Shown one piece after another: positions 43,372 to 52,618 of a stretch of 64,000 nucleotides of DNA; the stretch's first letter is position 1; the number at the start of each line of letters is the position of its first letter. The position numbers and the translations under genes are program-made. The notes beneath the pieces were generated by a model. The model searched no databases. It was not told where the DNA came from and worked only from the letters and a program-made list of their open reading frames with translations. Location: the NCBI GenBank assembly GCA_020831485.1, contig JAFIGG010000002.1, positions 62,001 through 126,000 of the forward strand, read 5' to 3'. The DNA is from Opitutales bacterium (GTDB lineage Bacteria > Verrucomicrobiota > Verrucomicrobiia > Opitutales > Oceanipulchritudinaceae).

Positions 43372-44241
43372 TTAGCGGGAAAACCGCTCCGTAATTCCTG
43401 AATAGCTGTCGATCCTGCGATCTCTGAAAAAAGGCCATATTCGGCGGAAGTCCTCGGCCGCCTGCAGGTCGCAGTCCTGAATCAGTAGATACGTATCCGA
43501 AACCGGAGCCCGCTGAAGGACTTCGCCATAAGGGTTGGTGACAAAGGATTGGCCCCAGAATTCTGTATTGCCCTCGACCCCCACCCGATTGACCGCCGCT
43601 ACAAAACAACCGTTGGCGACTGCGTGCCCGCGCTGCACTGTTTCCCATGCTGTATGCTGGGCTGCACCCAATTCCGCTTTCTCTTCGGGGAGCCAGCCAA
43701 TTGCAGTGGGATAAAAAAGGATCATTGCCCCTTTCATGGCCGTCAACCGGGCTGCTTCCGGATACCATTGATCCCAGCAAATCAAGACCCCTATACAACC
43801 ATACCTCGTTTCCCAGGCCCGGTAACCGAGGTCGCCCGGAGTGAAATAGAATTTCTCTTCGAATCCCGGATCCTGTGGAATGTGCATTTTGCGATATGAG
43901 CCCAGGAGTGTTCCATCCGCATCAATAACAACAGCTGTGTTGTGGTAGATTCCGGGCGCCCTTTTTTCGAAATATGGACCGATGAGAACCACATCCAATT
44001 CCCTGGCCAGGGATTGCAGACGTTTGCTACTGGGTCCGGGAATCGGCTCAGCCAGATCAAAATGATCGACGGACTGCTCCATGCAAAAGTAGAGCGTGGT
44101 AAACATCTCGGGCAGGCAGATGATCTGTGCTCCCTTTGCCGCGGCCTCGCGGATATGCACTTCAGCCTGCGCGCGATTGGCATCGGAATCAGAGGTGAAA
44201 GGCATTTGAATCAGGGCGATACGAACGGGTTGAGCAGACAT
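43372..44241 (-). CDS. aguB: N-carbamoylputrescine amidase-like carbon-nitrogen hydrolase
   Basis: A 289-residue nitrilase-superfamily amidase. The triad is Glu45 (ICLPEMFTTLYFC), Lys118 (SYRKMHIP) and Cys155 (VLICWDQWYPEAAR). The sequence EMFTTLYF and the HIPQDPGFEEKFYFTPGD insertion are characteristic of N-carbamoylputrescine amidase, which makes putrescine in the agmatine route. The usual neighbour, agmatine deiminase (aguA), is not in the window. The ATG at 44241 (MSAQPVRIA) fits the family start. Confidence 0.92.
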   Translation of the reverse strand: MSAQPVRIALIQMPFTSDSDANRAQAEVHIREAAAKGAQIICLPEMFTTLYFCMEQSVDHFDLAEPIPGPSSKRLQSLARELDVVLIGPYFEKRAPGIYHNTAVVIDADGTLLGSYRKMHIPQDPGFEEKFYFTPGDLGYRAWETRYGCIGVLICWDQWYPEAARLTAMKGAMILFYPTAIGWLPEEKAELGAAQHTAWETVQRGHAVANGCFVAAVNRVGVEGNTEFWGQSFVTNPYGEVLQRAPVSDTYLLIQDCDLQAAEDFRRIWPFFRDRRIDSYSGITERFSR

Positions 44242-44377
44242 ACTCCGAGCTTGTTGCAAGCGGGAACTACGTCAAGTCCCGCCGCCCTGGGTCGCTGCGG
44301 GCATTTCTTTGCAAATACCTACAACTTTTTCGCTTGCAGCCCAATGCTTTCAACGCCACCTTTTGCCGTTTTATTCA

Positions 44378-44463
44378 GCCCGGGTGGCGGAATTGGTAGA
44401 CGCACTGGACTTAGGATCCAGTGGAGCGTAAGCTCCGTGCAGGTTCAAGTCCTGTCCCGGGCA
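44378..44463 (+). tRNA. tRNA-Leu (anticodon UAG)
   Basis: An 86-base type II tRNA. Acceptor stem GCCCGGG/CCCGGGC, D-arm with GGTAGAC, a 5-base anticodon stem CTGGA/TCCAG around loop CTTAGGA (anticodon TAG, reading CUA and other CUN codons), long variable arm GGAGC-GTAA-GCTCC, T-arm with TTCAAGT, discriminator A. The 3' CCA is not encoded. A strong hairpin terminator follows within 10 bases. Confidence 0.97.
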
Positions 44464-44467
44464 CATA

Positions 44468-44498
44468 AAAAAAAGATCCGCTCAACGAGCGGATCTTT
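44468..44498. terminator. bidirectional intrinsic terminator between tRNA-Leu and tsf
   Basis: A 12-base-pair stem (44472-44483 with 44487-44498, loop AAC) is flanked by an A-run on the left and a T-run on the right. Read on the plus strand it ends the tRNA-Leu transcript; on the minus strand the A-run becomes a U-tract and can end the rpsB-tsf transcript, whose last stop is at 44532. Confidence 0.92.
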
Positions 44499-44531
44499 TT
44501 GTGTGATAAAATAGAATGAAGGCGTAACTGA

Positions 44532-45122
44532 TCAGGCACCAATCTGGAAGCGGGCAAAGCGGCGAACCACGATGTTCTCACCCAGCTTGGCGATACTTTC
44601 CTTGATCATTTCGCCAACGGTCTGGTCGGGATTCTTGACGAAGGGTTGTTCAAGAAGGCAGACCTGTTGGTAGACCTTCTCCAGCTTGCCTTCGACGATC
44701 TTTTCGACGATGTTGGCGGGTTTGCCCTCAACTTGACCGGCGGCGATTTCACGCTCCTTTTGCAACAATGCCTCGGGCACTTCATTGCGGTCAACGCACT
44801 CAGGGCTGGCTGCGGCAATGTGCATCGCAATGTCACGGGTCAAAGCCTTAAAATCGTCCGTCTTGGCTACGAAATCCGTTTCGCAGTTAACTTCGATCAG
44901 AACGCCTACCTTGCCACCCATGTGGATGTAGGATTCGACCAGGCCGTCACCCGCATCGCGGCCGGATTTTTTATCGGCACTGGCGATACCCTTTTTGCGC
45001 AGAAGCATGATGGCTTCCTCTTCATTGCCGTTGGTGCTTACCAAGGCTTTTTTGCAATCCATCAACCCGGCACCTGTCTTGGCACGCAGGTCGGCAACCA
45101 TTTTTGCATTAATGTTACTCAT
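44532..45122 (-). CDS. tsf: translation elongation factor Ts, short form
   Basis: Guanine-nucleotide exchange factor for EF-Tu. The N-terminal UBA-like domain [20 protein letters not shown] and the core [16 protein letters not shown] (with the TDFV motif contacting EF-Tu) are unmistakable. At 196 residues it is about 90 shorter than E. coli EF-Ts, having one core subdomain, a form known in several phyla. It lies 36 bases after rpsB in the usual rpsB-tsf order. Confidence 0.97.
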   Translation of the reverse strand: MSNINAKMVADLRAKTGAGLMDCKKALVSTNGNEEEAIMLLRKKGIASADKKSGRDAGDGLVESYIHMGGKVGVLIEVNCETDFVAKTDDFKALTRDIAMHIAAASPECVDRNEVPEALLQKEREIAAGQVEGKPANIVEKIVEGKLEKVYQQVCLLEQPFVKNPDQTVGEMIKESIAKLGENIVVRRFARFQIGA

Positions 45123-45158
45123 GATAAAATATCTTTCCCTGTTTAAAGGATGAAAAGT

Positions 45159-45986
45159 TTATTTCTCTTCGGGATCGGTGCTGAAGGTTTCCGGAACCGA
45201 CTCGTCAGCGGAGCTGGAACGATCGCTGACTGGAACCTGCTCTTCAGTGGCCGGAGCAGAAACAACAGGGCTGACCGTGCGGCTCTGGATCGGATCCACC
45301 TGAACACGGCGGGCCTGACCAGCTTGTGCAGCATCCATAATCGTTTCGACGATAACGCGAATTGACTTGATTGAGTCGTCATTGCCCGGGATCGGATACT
45401 GCGTCAGCGACGGGTCGCTATTGGTGTCGACGAGGGCGACCACCGGAATCTTCAAGCGGTTGGCTTCGGCAACAGCGATCGCTTCAGTGCGGGTGTCCAC
45501 AACAAACAAAGCAGCCGGCATTTGCTCGAGGTCAATGATGCCTTCAAAGTTGCGCTTCATCCGGGTCATTTCACGGCGGATAGCGGAGCTTTCCTTGTTG
45601 TGCATCTTATCTAGAGAACCATCGGACTCCATCCGCAGATAATTCTTGTATTTCTCGATCGAGCGACGAATCGTCACAAAATTGGTCAGTGTGCCGCCCA
45701 ACCAGCGGTCAGAGGCGAAAGGCATGTTCGAAGCCACAGCGGCTTCACGAACCATGTCGCGGGCTTGCTTCTTGGTGCCGACGAAGAGTACATCCTTGCC
45801 TGCGGCAACGGTTTCTTCGATGAAGGCATAGGCCTTCTCGAGACAATTATAGGTCTTTTCGAGGTCGATAACGCTAACCCCTTGCAGGTTCGCGTAGACG
45901 AATTTCTTCGACTTCGGGTTGAAACGACGGACCTGGTGTCCAAAGTGGACGCCGGCATCCAGAAGATCTTTTACCGTGATGTTCAT
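45159..45986 (-). CDS. rpsB: 30S ribosomal protein S2
   Basis: Primary-binding-late protein of the small subunit. DLLDAGVHFGHQVRRFNPK, FVGTKKQARDMV, RWLGGTLTNF and ALVDTNSDPSLTQYPIPGNDDS are classic S2 motifs. It is 275 residues, with a Ser/Pro/Glu-rich tail of about 45 residues after ARRVQVDP that is longer than in E. coli. There is no Shine-Dalgarno sequence; AGTATAT directly precedes the ATG. Confidence 0.98.
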   Translation of the reverse strand: MNITVKDLLDAGVHFGHQVRRFNPKSKKFVYANLQGVSVIDLEKTYNCLEKAYAFIEETVAAGKDVLFVGTKKQARDMVREAAVASNMPFASDRWLGGTLTNFVTIRRSIEKYKNYLRMESDGSLDKMHNKESSAIRREMTRMKRNFEGIIDLEQMPAALFVVDTRTEAIAVAEANRLKIPVVALVDTNSDPSLTQYPIPGNDDSIKSIRVIVETIMDAAQAGQARRVQVDPIQSRTVSPVVSAPATEEQVPVSDRSSSADESVPETFSTDPEEK

Positions 45987-46009
45987 ATATACTGTACTAA
46001 TTCTATTGA

Positions 46010-46052
46010 GCCCCGAAAATCAGGGCCAACCGACAAAAAGCACGTGCCGGTT
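46010..46052 (-). promoter_or_regulatory. possible structured rpsB leader
   Basis: In the untranslated region upstream of rpsB two short hairpins can be drawn: GCCCTG/CGGGGC around ATTTT (46010-46026) and AACCG/CGGTT (46028-46052) enclosing the palindrome GCACGTGC. Ribosomal protein S2 genes in other bacteria are autoregulated through 5' leader structures; whether this one corresponds is an inference without covariation support. Confidence 0.25.
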
Positions 46053-46169
46053 TACGAGGGTTACTGGTTTAATAGATTGCATCCGCCTCCGTGCTTGAAG
46101 CAGATGGAAAGCGGAGAAGCAAAGCCGCTGCGGGAGCAATAGCAAGCAAAATCACCCATCAAACCTCAA

Positions 46170-47999
46170 TCAACCGGCTGTCGGGTCCGCTGTCATACGT
46201 TTTTCCGCACGCTTGCGGTCGTTGGGGTCGAGCAGGCGCTTGCGCATGCGGATGTGCTTTGGCGTGGCTTCCACGAATTCATCCGGCTCGATGTACTCGA
46301 TCGCACGCTCGAGGCTGAAGCGAATCGGCGGCGACAGCATGATGCCCTTTCCGTCTCCGGAGCTGCGCACATTGACCAGGTGCTTGGCCTTGGTCGGGTT
46401 AACCGGAAGGTCGTGTTTGCGTGGGTTCTCACCCACAATCATGCCCACATAGATCTCGTCGCCCGGATCAATAAACAATTTACCGCGGTCCTGCAGGGTA
46501 TCCAGAGTATAGGCCATGGCCTTGCCACGTTCCATTGAAACCAGCACACCGCTTTGGCGGGTGACAATCTCCCCGGCAAAGGGGCGGTATTCAGCGAAAA
46601 GGTGACTCATCACACCGCGACCACTGGTCATGTTGACCAGGTCAAACTCAAAGCCGATCAGTCCGCGGGTCGGAATGGTCGCTTCCACGGTGACTCCTGC
46701 GGCATGGTGCACAATGTTGGTTATCTGCCCTTTGCGCCGAGACAGGTTTTCCATCACCCCGCCCAGGTGCTCGTCGGCCACCTCGACCCAGAGGTTTTCA
46801 AAGGGTTCGTGCAGTCCGCCGGGTCCATCCTGAAAGATAACCGTTGGGCGCGACACCAGCACCTCGAAACCTTCTCTGCGCATCTGCTCGACCAGAATAG
46901 CGATCTGCATGGCTCCCCGTGCGGACACGTAGAAACGAGTGCCATCTCCGGTCTCTTCGATCTGGATTGAAATATTTGTCTTCTTCTCGCGGAACAAACG
47001 CTCGCGGATCTGGCGCGATGTCACCAACTTGCCGTCCTGGCCTGCCAGGGGGCCGTCATTAACGGCAAACTCCATACGGATTGTCGGTGGATCGATTTCG
47101 ACAAAGGGCAGCGGTTCGGCATCTGCATTTGCAGCGACAGTATCGCCGATGTCCACCTCTTCGAAACCCGCAATGCCAATGATGTTGCCGGCCTCTCCCA
47201 AGCCCGAGCTTTGAACGGCCAAGCCGTTGTAAGCGAATACCTTGGTCACTTTGATGCGTTGGCGCGAGCCGTCTTTGCGAATTGCGGTGATGGATTCTCC
47301 GGTGCGGATTGCGCCACTGAGGACACGGCCAACGGCAACCCGGCCGACAAAGTCATCCCACTGGATATTGCTTACCAGCATACGGAAAGGCGCATCTTCG
47401 ATTTCAGGCGGGGAAATGTGCTCCACGATTTTGTCGAAGAGCCCCTTCATGTCTTTCCGTGGCCCATTCAGTTCGGCATCCGCCCAGCCATCTTTGGCGC
47501 TCGCATAGACAAAAGGTGCAGCAAACTGCTCCTCGTTCGCTTCCAGCTCCAGAAACAGTTCAAGTACCCGGTCATGTACCTCCTTAGGCCGGGCAAACTC
47601 ACGGTCGACCTTATTGATGACCACAATCGGCCGCAGACCATTCGCCAGCGCCTTTTTCAAAACAAAGCGGGTTTGCGCCTGCGGCCCTTCGTAGGCGTCG
47701 ACCAGCAGCAACACGCCGTCCACCATCTTCATAACCCGCTCCACTTCGGCGCCGAAATCGGCGTGCCCGGGTGTGTCCACGATATTAACCGTTTTCCCGT
47801 CCCAATGAACAGATGTGTTCTTTGCCTTGATGGTGATGCCCTTCTCTTTTTCCAGGTCCATGGAGTCCATAACCCGTTCGTCCACCCTCTGGTTATCGCG
47901 GAAGGTTCCGCTTTGGCGAAGCAATTGATCGACCAGGGTGGTTTTACCGTGGTCGACGTGGGCGATAATGGCGATGTTTCGAATGTTTTCTGCGTGCAT
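46170..47999 (-). CDS. typA: ribosome-associated GTPase TypA/BipA
   Basis: A 609-residue translational GTPase acting in ribosome assembly and stress. The G-domain motifs are AHVDHGKTTL (P-loop), DTPGHADFG (G3) and NKVD (G4); the effector region and the BipA C-terminal domain (YVGMIVGENPRKHDLPVNPTKAKHL, TNVRSSG-like) follow. The ATG at 47999 is supported by a strong GAGGAG 7 bases upstream, one of the best ribosome sites in the window, which excludes a start 108 bases earlier. It is divergent from the small membrane protein gene. Confidence 0.97.
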   Translation of the reverse strand: MHAENIRNIAIIAHVDHGKTTLVDQLLRQSGTFRDNQRVDERVMDSMDLEKEKGITIKAKNTSVHWDGKTVNIVDTPGHADFGAEVERVMKMVDGVLLLVDAYEGPQAQTRFVLKKALANGLRPIVVINKVDREFARPKEVHDRVLELFLELEANEEQFAAPFVYASAKDGWADAELNGPRKDMKGLFDKIVEHISPPEIEDAPFRMLVSNIQWDDFVGRVAVGRVLSGAIRTGESITAIRKDGSRQRIKVTKVFAYNGLAVQSSGLGEAGNIIGIAGFEEVDIGDTVAANADAEPLPFVEIDPPTIRMEFAVNDGPLAGQDGKLVTSRQIRERLFREKKTNISIQIEETGDGTRFYVSARGAMQIAILVEQMRREGFEVLVSRPTVIFQDGPGGLHEPFENLWVEVADEHLGGVMENLSRRKGQITNIVHHAAGVTVEATIPTRGLIGFEFDLVNMTSGRGVMSHLFAEYRPFAGEIVTRQSGVLVSMERGKAMAYTLDTLQDRGKLFIDPGDEIYVGMIVGENPRKHDLPVNPTKAKHLVNVRSSGDGKGIMLSPPIRFSLERAIEYIEPDEFVEATPKHIRMRKRLLDPNDRKRAEKRMTADPTAG

Positions 48000-48115
48000 G
48001 CGGCTCTCCTCAAATAGACAAAGGGTGCAGAAGATGACGCCTTTCGCCACCGTTACCAGCGAAAAAAACACGAAATTCAATTGCAGCCAGCGAAAGCAGC
48101 AATTCAATCAATGGG

Positions 48116-48466
48116 ATGCAAACTCTCGGAAAATGGTATCTCGCTTACGGTAGCTTTCTCATCCTCTGCGGTATCGCAGGCTATCTATCAAATCCTGAAG
48201 CCGCCCAAACTGCCCTTATGTCAGGGTCTGTTTTCGGCCTGCTGTCCATGCTGTGGGGCCTGTTGTTCCTCCGAGGTTACGCTTGGGCATGGTGGTTGGC
48301 TCTGATCATCACCACAATGCTTGTTGGCGCCTTCAGCTGGCGGGCGATCGTTGGTTGGCAGGAAACCATGGCCGGCGAGCCCAAAATGTTTGCCGCCTCC
48401 CTGATCAGCCTCATGTGGCTCGCTTCCGTGGTATCTATTTGGAAGCTGTTCAGGCACCGGCGCTGA
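48116..48466 (+). CDS. small four-helix membrane protein (TMEM14-like)
   Basis: A 116-residue integral membrane protein with four hydrophobic stretches (WYLAYGSFLILCGIAGYL, SGSVFGLLSMLWGLLFL, WWLALIITTMLVGAFSW, SLISLMWLASVVSIW). The SNPEAAQTALMSGSVFGLLSMLWG segment resembles the Tmemb_14 (TMEM14) family. Function unknown. A short hairpin (AGGCAAA/TTTGCCT, 48472-48487) lies just after the stop but lacks a T-run. Confidence 0.72.
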   Translation: MQTLGKWYLAYGSFLILCGIAGYLSNPEAAQTALMSGSVFGLLSMLWGLLFLRGYAWAWWLALIITTMLVGAFSWRAIVGWQETMAGEPKMFAASLISLMWLASVVSIWKLFRHRR

Positions 48467-48625
48467 GGCCCAGGCAAACCTTTGCCTCCGTTCGCCCCAG
48501 CCTATTTCTCCAGCTGTTTTTACTTAGGCCCTCCACCCGATGTGCCGTAGTACTCCTTTGGTTCCTTCACAAGCTTGCTTGCACCCTGATTCATTCCTTC
48601 GCCCTGCCGAAATACTGCTATAGCA

Positions 48626-51600
48626 ATGACCCATTCGATAGAAATAGCATGCACACAATTCATAACACCAGCGATTGGATTGTGCGCTGGCAGTTTAATA
48701 GTGTTGGCGGTGGACTTGAATGGCCAGGACCCGGACGACGAAGAAGTTTTTGATTTGTCGCCCTTCGTTGTGGAGGACCGCTATGACCGAGGCTACTTCG
48801 CTTCCAACTCCATCTCGGGAACCCGTCTCAACACCGCGATTCGCGATGTTCCGATGAACCTCGAAGTGGTTACCAGCGAATTCATCCGCGACACGGGGGC
48901 CACCAACCTCCGCGAAGCATTGCGCTACTCGGCCGGTGTGGTTCTGGAATCCCAGTCCGATGCCTTTGCTGAACCGGACTTTGACTCTTTGAGTGCCGGT
49001 GCCAACGATCCGCGTGGAGTGACCCGTTCGGCGGGAGACTCTTCGACCAAGTTGCGTGGGTTCATCGGCGACCAGACTTTGCGCGAAGGCTTCCGTCGAC
49101 AATTTGCCGCGGACAGCATCAAAATCGACCGTGTAGAAATCCTGCGTGGTCCGTCCGCGTTGCTCTACGGTATCGGCAACTTCGGCGGCGTAATCAACTT
49201 CGTGCCCAAGAAGCCCCAGTATGACTCCGAATACTATTATTTCGGAGCCCCCGTTGGCAACCACGGCTTCAAACGTGCGGAATTTGACGCGACCGGACCG
49301 TTGGAGGACAACGACACTTACCGACCGGCATATCGAATCACCGCTTCCGCTCAGGAACGCGGGAATTTCACCGAACATTATATTGACCGCTACTTCACGG
49401 TTTCTCCTTCGTTCAGTTTCAATTTGTTCCCGGGAACGCAGGTTCTGATCGAAAACGAATTCGGCTACCGCGAAGAATTTGGTGTTGGTTTTCAGAATAT
49501 CCGCAACAATTACGGTGATGAAGCTGCCAGCCCCGGGCGCAACGCCACTTGGGTTACAGATATCTTTGACGAAAACACCGGTGCCAAAATTGGTGAAAAT
49601 GTCGACAACCGAGCTTTCCGCTGGTCCGGCCCGGACGCCTACCTGAGAGGTCCCTACCGCAACCATTTGATAGACATCGAACAACAACTGGGTCCCGACG
49701 CCATTTTGAAGGTTGGGTATGCAATCTCGAATACAACTTTTAATTCCCGGCAAATCCAAGGGGGGCCAACCCGCAGTCCGTTTGACCACAATATCTCCTC
49801 TCAGGCGGCCCGTGGCAATGCTTTGGAAGCACCTCTTTATTCTGTTCCCATCAGTCGCCAGAACTCGGTTAACGAGGCACCTGAAGGACTCGACAATGCT
49901 GTGATCCAGTATGAATGGAAGGATGTGAATCGCGATGAGGAGCGTCAGCAGGTTCGCGCTGAATTGCTCTACTTCAAAGATACTGAAAGCCTGGGCATCC
50001 ATTCCGTTATACTTGGATCCCAATACATGCGCATGACTTCAGTGGAGTCTCTTTGGGGTCCACCGCGTGCCTACCCAGGGACCTTTGTTTCTCGTCTGGA
50101 TCGCTACAGCTATAAAAACCCGACTGATTATTCGCCATTCCGCTTCGGTGTTCAGGGCGACGGCCTTCCTGACAATCAGATGGTGCGGATAACCGACCTG
50201 AATCGCCGCAGCTGGGACCTCGGCTACTACGGTATCTATCAGGGGCAGTTTTTTAATCACCGCCTGACCATTGTAGGTGGCCTTCGCCATGACCGCAACG
50301 ATGCCCGCGAAACCACTCGGTTTGTCTGGGAAGACCGTAAGGATGACCTGCGTGACCGCATCGGCGACAAGGCTCCCTCATCTAAAAACTACCAGTTTGG
50401 TGTCAGTGTTGGACTTAACGATAATGTCAGCCTTTTCGCGGTCTATTCGACCGGTGTGGTGCCCAACCACTGGGCACGGGACGGAAATGGAAATATCATG
50501 AATCCGACCAAGGCCAAAAACCTTGAAATCGGCATCAAGTTCGATATGCTGGACCGGCGCGTGTCAGGCACTATCAGCTACTACCAGATCGAGCGCAAGG
50601 GGCATCCCCGCTTCCTCTGGTGGGCTCCAAGCCCTTACGAATCCATGCAGCAGGGCTGGGATCCGGACTTGCCCTCCACAACAGTTCTCTGGTATCCCAC
50701 GCCGGATGCTTTCCACTTCGGGATTCATGAAACCTCGGGCCGCAGCTCCGCTGAGATGGCGGAGGTCGCCAAACGCATTTTCCCTGAATACCGCTGGCAT
50801 GAGATGATCGACGAGATCGCTGCCAACCCGGATAACCTGGGTGAAGATTGGGCAAATTACGGCCCGCAGGCCGGCAGTTTCTGGGACTGGGCATGGGAAG
50901 CCGAAGGGCCAACCAACAACCCGCCTTCGACTACCAATGCACCTCAGTTCTACTTCCCACTGGTAAACTACAGTGATCCGGATGTTGCAGCCTTCATGGC
51001 TTCCATTCATGGTTCACCTGGCTGGAATGGCAACTACTACTATGAGGGAGGCCAGGTCTACTTTTACGGCGACGGAACTCCCGGTGAAGGCAACGCACCG
51101 TCTGGAAGTGGCGCTTCGGTCCCCATGGATGACAAGGCCACGGGTGTCGACGTCAACCTGTTCATCGAACCTATCGAAGGTATGCAGGTGGTCTTCAACT
51201 ACTCCTATCTCGACCGGAAAGTTACGACTCGAACCTATCAGTTTGTCGAAGCACCCTATTGGCCTGCCGGCTGGTGGTATCAGTCGGACCGAAACTTCGG
51301 CACGCTCAATCCGGACCTTTTGGCAGAAGACGTTTATACTGATGTCACTGACACGACTACTTACAACGCAACCATTCCTGATTACCAGCAACGGGGAGAT
51401 GACAGCCCAGAGCACACAATATCGCTTTGGGTTCGCTACCAACTGGGTTACATGGCTGAGCCGCTTGAAGGCTGGACTGTTGGATTCGGCGGCTACTGGC
51501 AGGATCGCCGCCAATGGTTCACCGGCTTTGTTGGTGGTGGCGGCAACGTAGCTTGGTCAGACGATGAGGATGATGAACAGCAACTGGTTCAGCTCTGGAC

Positions 51601-51772
51601 CCGTAGCCGTCTCACACTGAACAGTATGATCGAATACCGCACTCAGTTCAGGGATCGTTACAGCGCGCGCTTTGCACTGAACATAGATAACCTGACCAAC
51701 GATAAAAAACTCTACGGTTTGATCTACGCTCCGGGCATCAGCTACCGCCTGAGTGCGGGCATTGACTTCTGA
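48626..51772 (+). CDS. TonB-dependent outer-membrane receptor, siderophore-type
   Basis: A 1048-residue TonB-dependent receptor. Residues ~40-50 (EEVFDLSPFVVED) occupy the TonB-box region. The plug follows (GTRLNTAIRDVPMNLEVVTSEFIRD.., ILRGPSALLYGIGNFGGVINFVPKKP) and then a 22-strand barrel ending in ISYRLSAGIDF with terminal Phe. The plug type matches ferric-siderophore receptors (FhuE/FpvA-like), but in Opitutae such receptors can take other ligands. The start is uncertain: the putative signal sequence MTHSIEIACTQFITPAIGL.. has no positive charge at its beginning. ExbB/ExbD at 11463-12442 may energise it. Confidence 0.92.
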   Translation: MTHSIEIACTQFITPAIGLCAGSLIVLAVDLNGQDPDDEEVFDLSPFVVEDRYDRGYFASNSISGTRLNTAIRDVPMNLEVVTSEFIRDTGATNLREALRYSAGVVLESQSDAFAEPDFDSLSAGANDPRGVTRSAGDSSTKLRGFIGDQTLREGFRRQFAADSIKIDRVEILRGPSALLYGIGNFGGVINFVPKKPQYDSEYYYFGAPVGNHGFKRAEFDATGPLEDNDTYRPAYRITASAQERGNFTEHYIDRYFTVSPSFSFNLFPGTQVLIENEFGYREEFGVGFQNIRNNYGDEAASPGRNATWVTDIFDENTGAKIGENVDNRAFRWSGPDAYLRGPYRNHLIDIEQQLGPDAILKVGYAISNTTFNSRQIQGGPTRSPFDHNISSQAARGNALEAPLYSVPISRQNSVNEAPEGLDNAVIQYEWKDVNRDEERQQVRAELLYFKDTESLGIHSVILGSQYMRMTSVESLWGPPRAYPGTFVSRLDRYSYKNPTDYSPFRFGVQGDGLPDNQMVRITDLNRRSWDLGYYGIYQGQFFNHRLTIVGGLRHDRNDARETTRFVWEDRKDDLRDRIGDKAPSSKNYQFGVSVGLNDNVSLFAVYSTGVVPNHWARDGNGNIMNPTKAKNLEIGIKFDMLDRRVSGTISYYQIERKGHPRFLWWAPSPYESMQQGWDPDLPSTTVLWYPTPDAFHFGIHETSGRSSAEMAEVAKRIFPEYRWHEMIDEIAANPDNLGEDWANYGPQAGSFWDWAWEAEGPTNNPPSTTNAPQFYFPLVNYSDPDVAAFMASIHGSPGWNGNYYYEGGQVYFYGDGTPGEGNAPSGSGASVPMDDKATGVDVNLFIEPIEGMQVVFNYSYLDRKVTTRTYQFVEAPYWPAGWWYQSDRNFGTLNPDLLAEDVYTDVTDTTTYNATIPDYQQRGDDSPEHTISLWVRYQLGYMAEPLEGWTVGFGGYWQDRRQWFTGFVGGGGNVAWSDDEDDEQQLVQLWTRSRLTLNSMIEYRTQFRDRYSARFALNIDNLTNDKKLYGLIYAPGISYRLSAGIDF

Positions 51773-51778
51773 TTTACT

Positions 51779-52618
51779 TCATGGGCGTTGTGATTCAAAC
51801 GAATCTGCCTCAACGATTTGAAAAAAACTATAGAAATTGCTCCGCAACTGCCCGCAAAATTCTTCAAAAGCCAACCCCCTCATTTCTGCGGCCTTCCGAT
51901 AGAACTGAACGAGCGAGGCTGGGTGGTGCAAGCCTCTGACAAAACTGTCGCCATAGCAAAAATCTTCGGGTGGCAACATATCCGGAGCATCGGTTTCCAG
52001 CAGCAGGCGGTCCAGCGGAACTTTTTCAAAGCTAACGCGGGCTTTTTCTTTCCGCGGTTGCAGGATGGTGGCCGAGAAGGAAAACCAGGCCCCATGCGGC
52101 AACAGCTCATCAATCAGCTCCGGCGAGCCACTGTAGCTGTGAAGCAGGAACCCTTGCGGCAATGGCGGTAAACGTTTCAGCTGCTCCAGCAGCAAACCCC
52201 AGGCCCGCAGACAGTGCACCGTTGCCGGTAAAGCGCGCGCCCTCGCCTGCTCCCAATGCCAGCGAAAAGCGTCCACCTGAGCCTCGAGATCGGGATTCTC
52301 TATCCAGCGGTCCAGACCGAATTCGCCCACGCAGCAGGCCCCGCTGTCCAGTTTTTCCGTCAACAGCTCCCGCCAGTCGGGCGAGGCATCCGCGACCTTC
52401 CAGGGGTGCAGACCATAGGCAGGCAGTAGAGCCGGAAAGCGCTGGCACAATTCAGTTACCTGATCCCAATCCCCCGGATGAGTACCGTTTACGACCCCGC
52501 GCTGAACCCCGGCTGATTCGGCCTCCAGTAGCCACTCCAGGCGAACCGGATCCAAGCGACTGTCCTGCGGGTGGAAGTGCGCATCAAAGACTTCAGGCAA
52601 TTTGCCCGAGGCCTTCAT
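51779..52618 (-). CDS. TatD-family metal-dependent hydrolase
   Basis: A 279-residue TIM-barrel amidohydrolase of the TatD DNase family. The first metal motif is DAHFH, followed by YGLHPWKV, GEFGLDR (the Glu ligand), HCLRAWG, and LLLETDAPDM near the C-terminus. Family members are 3'-exonucleases or other phosphodiesterases acting on nucleic acids. Its start overlaps the sufE stop by 4 bases, and it is convergent with the TonB receptor gene (6-base gap). Confidence 0.92.
   Translation of the reverse strand: MKASGKLPEVFDAHFHPQDSRLDPVRLEWLLEAESAGVQRGVVNGTHPGDWDQVTELCQRFPALLPAYGLHPWKVADASPDWRELLTEKLDSGACCVGEFGLDRWIENPDLEAQVDAFRWHWEQARARALPATVHCLRAWGLLLEQLKRLPPLPQGFLLHSYSGSPELIDELLPHGAWFSFSATILQPRKEKARVSFEKVPLDRLLLETDAPDMLPPEDFCYGDSFVRGLHHPASLVQFYRKAAEMRGLAFEEFCGQLRSNFYSFFQIVEADSFESQRP

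Noticed and set aside
44378-44463. tRNA-Leu as an integration site
   Set aside because: No duplicate of the tRNA 3' end and no phage or island genes were seen on either side.
47211-48017. 268-residue open frame opposite the start of typA
   Set aside because: It covers the GTPase motifs and the strong ribosome-binding site of typA; no independent evidence.
48472-48487. Hairpin AGGCAAA/TTTGCCT as an intrinsic terminator
   Set aside because: The stem is good but only two bases separate the full arms and no T-run follows.
48695-50023. 442-residue open frame on the minus strand within the TonB receptor
   Set aside because: The receptor's plug and barrel motifs are unambiguous; the antisense frame has no signal, motif or plausible start context.
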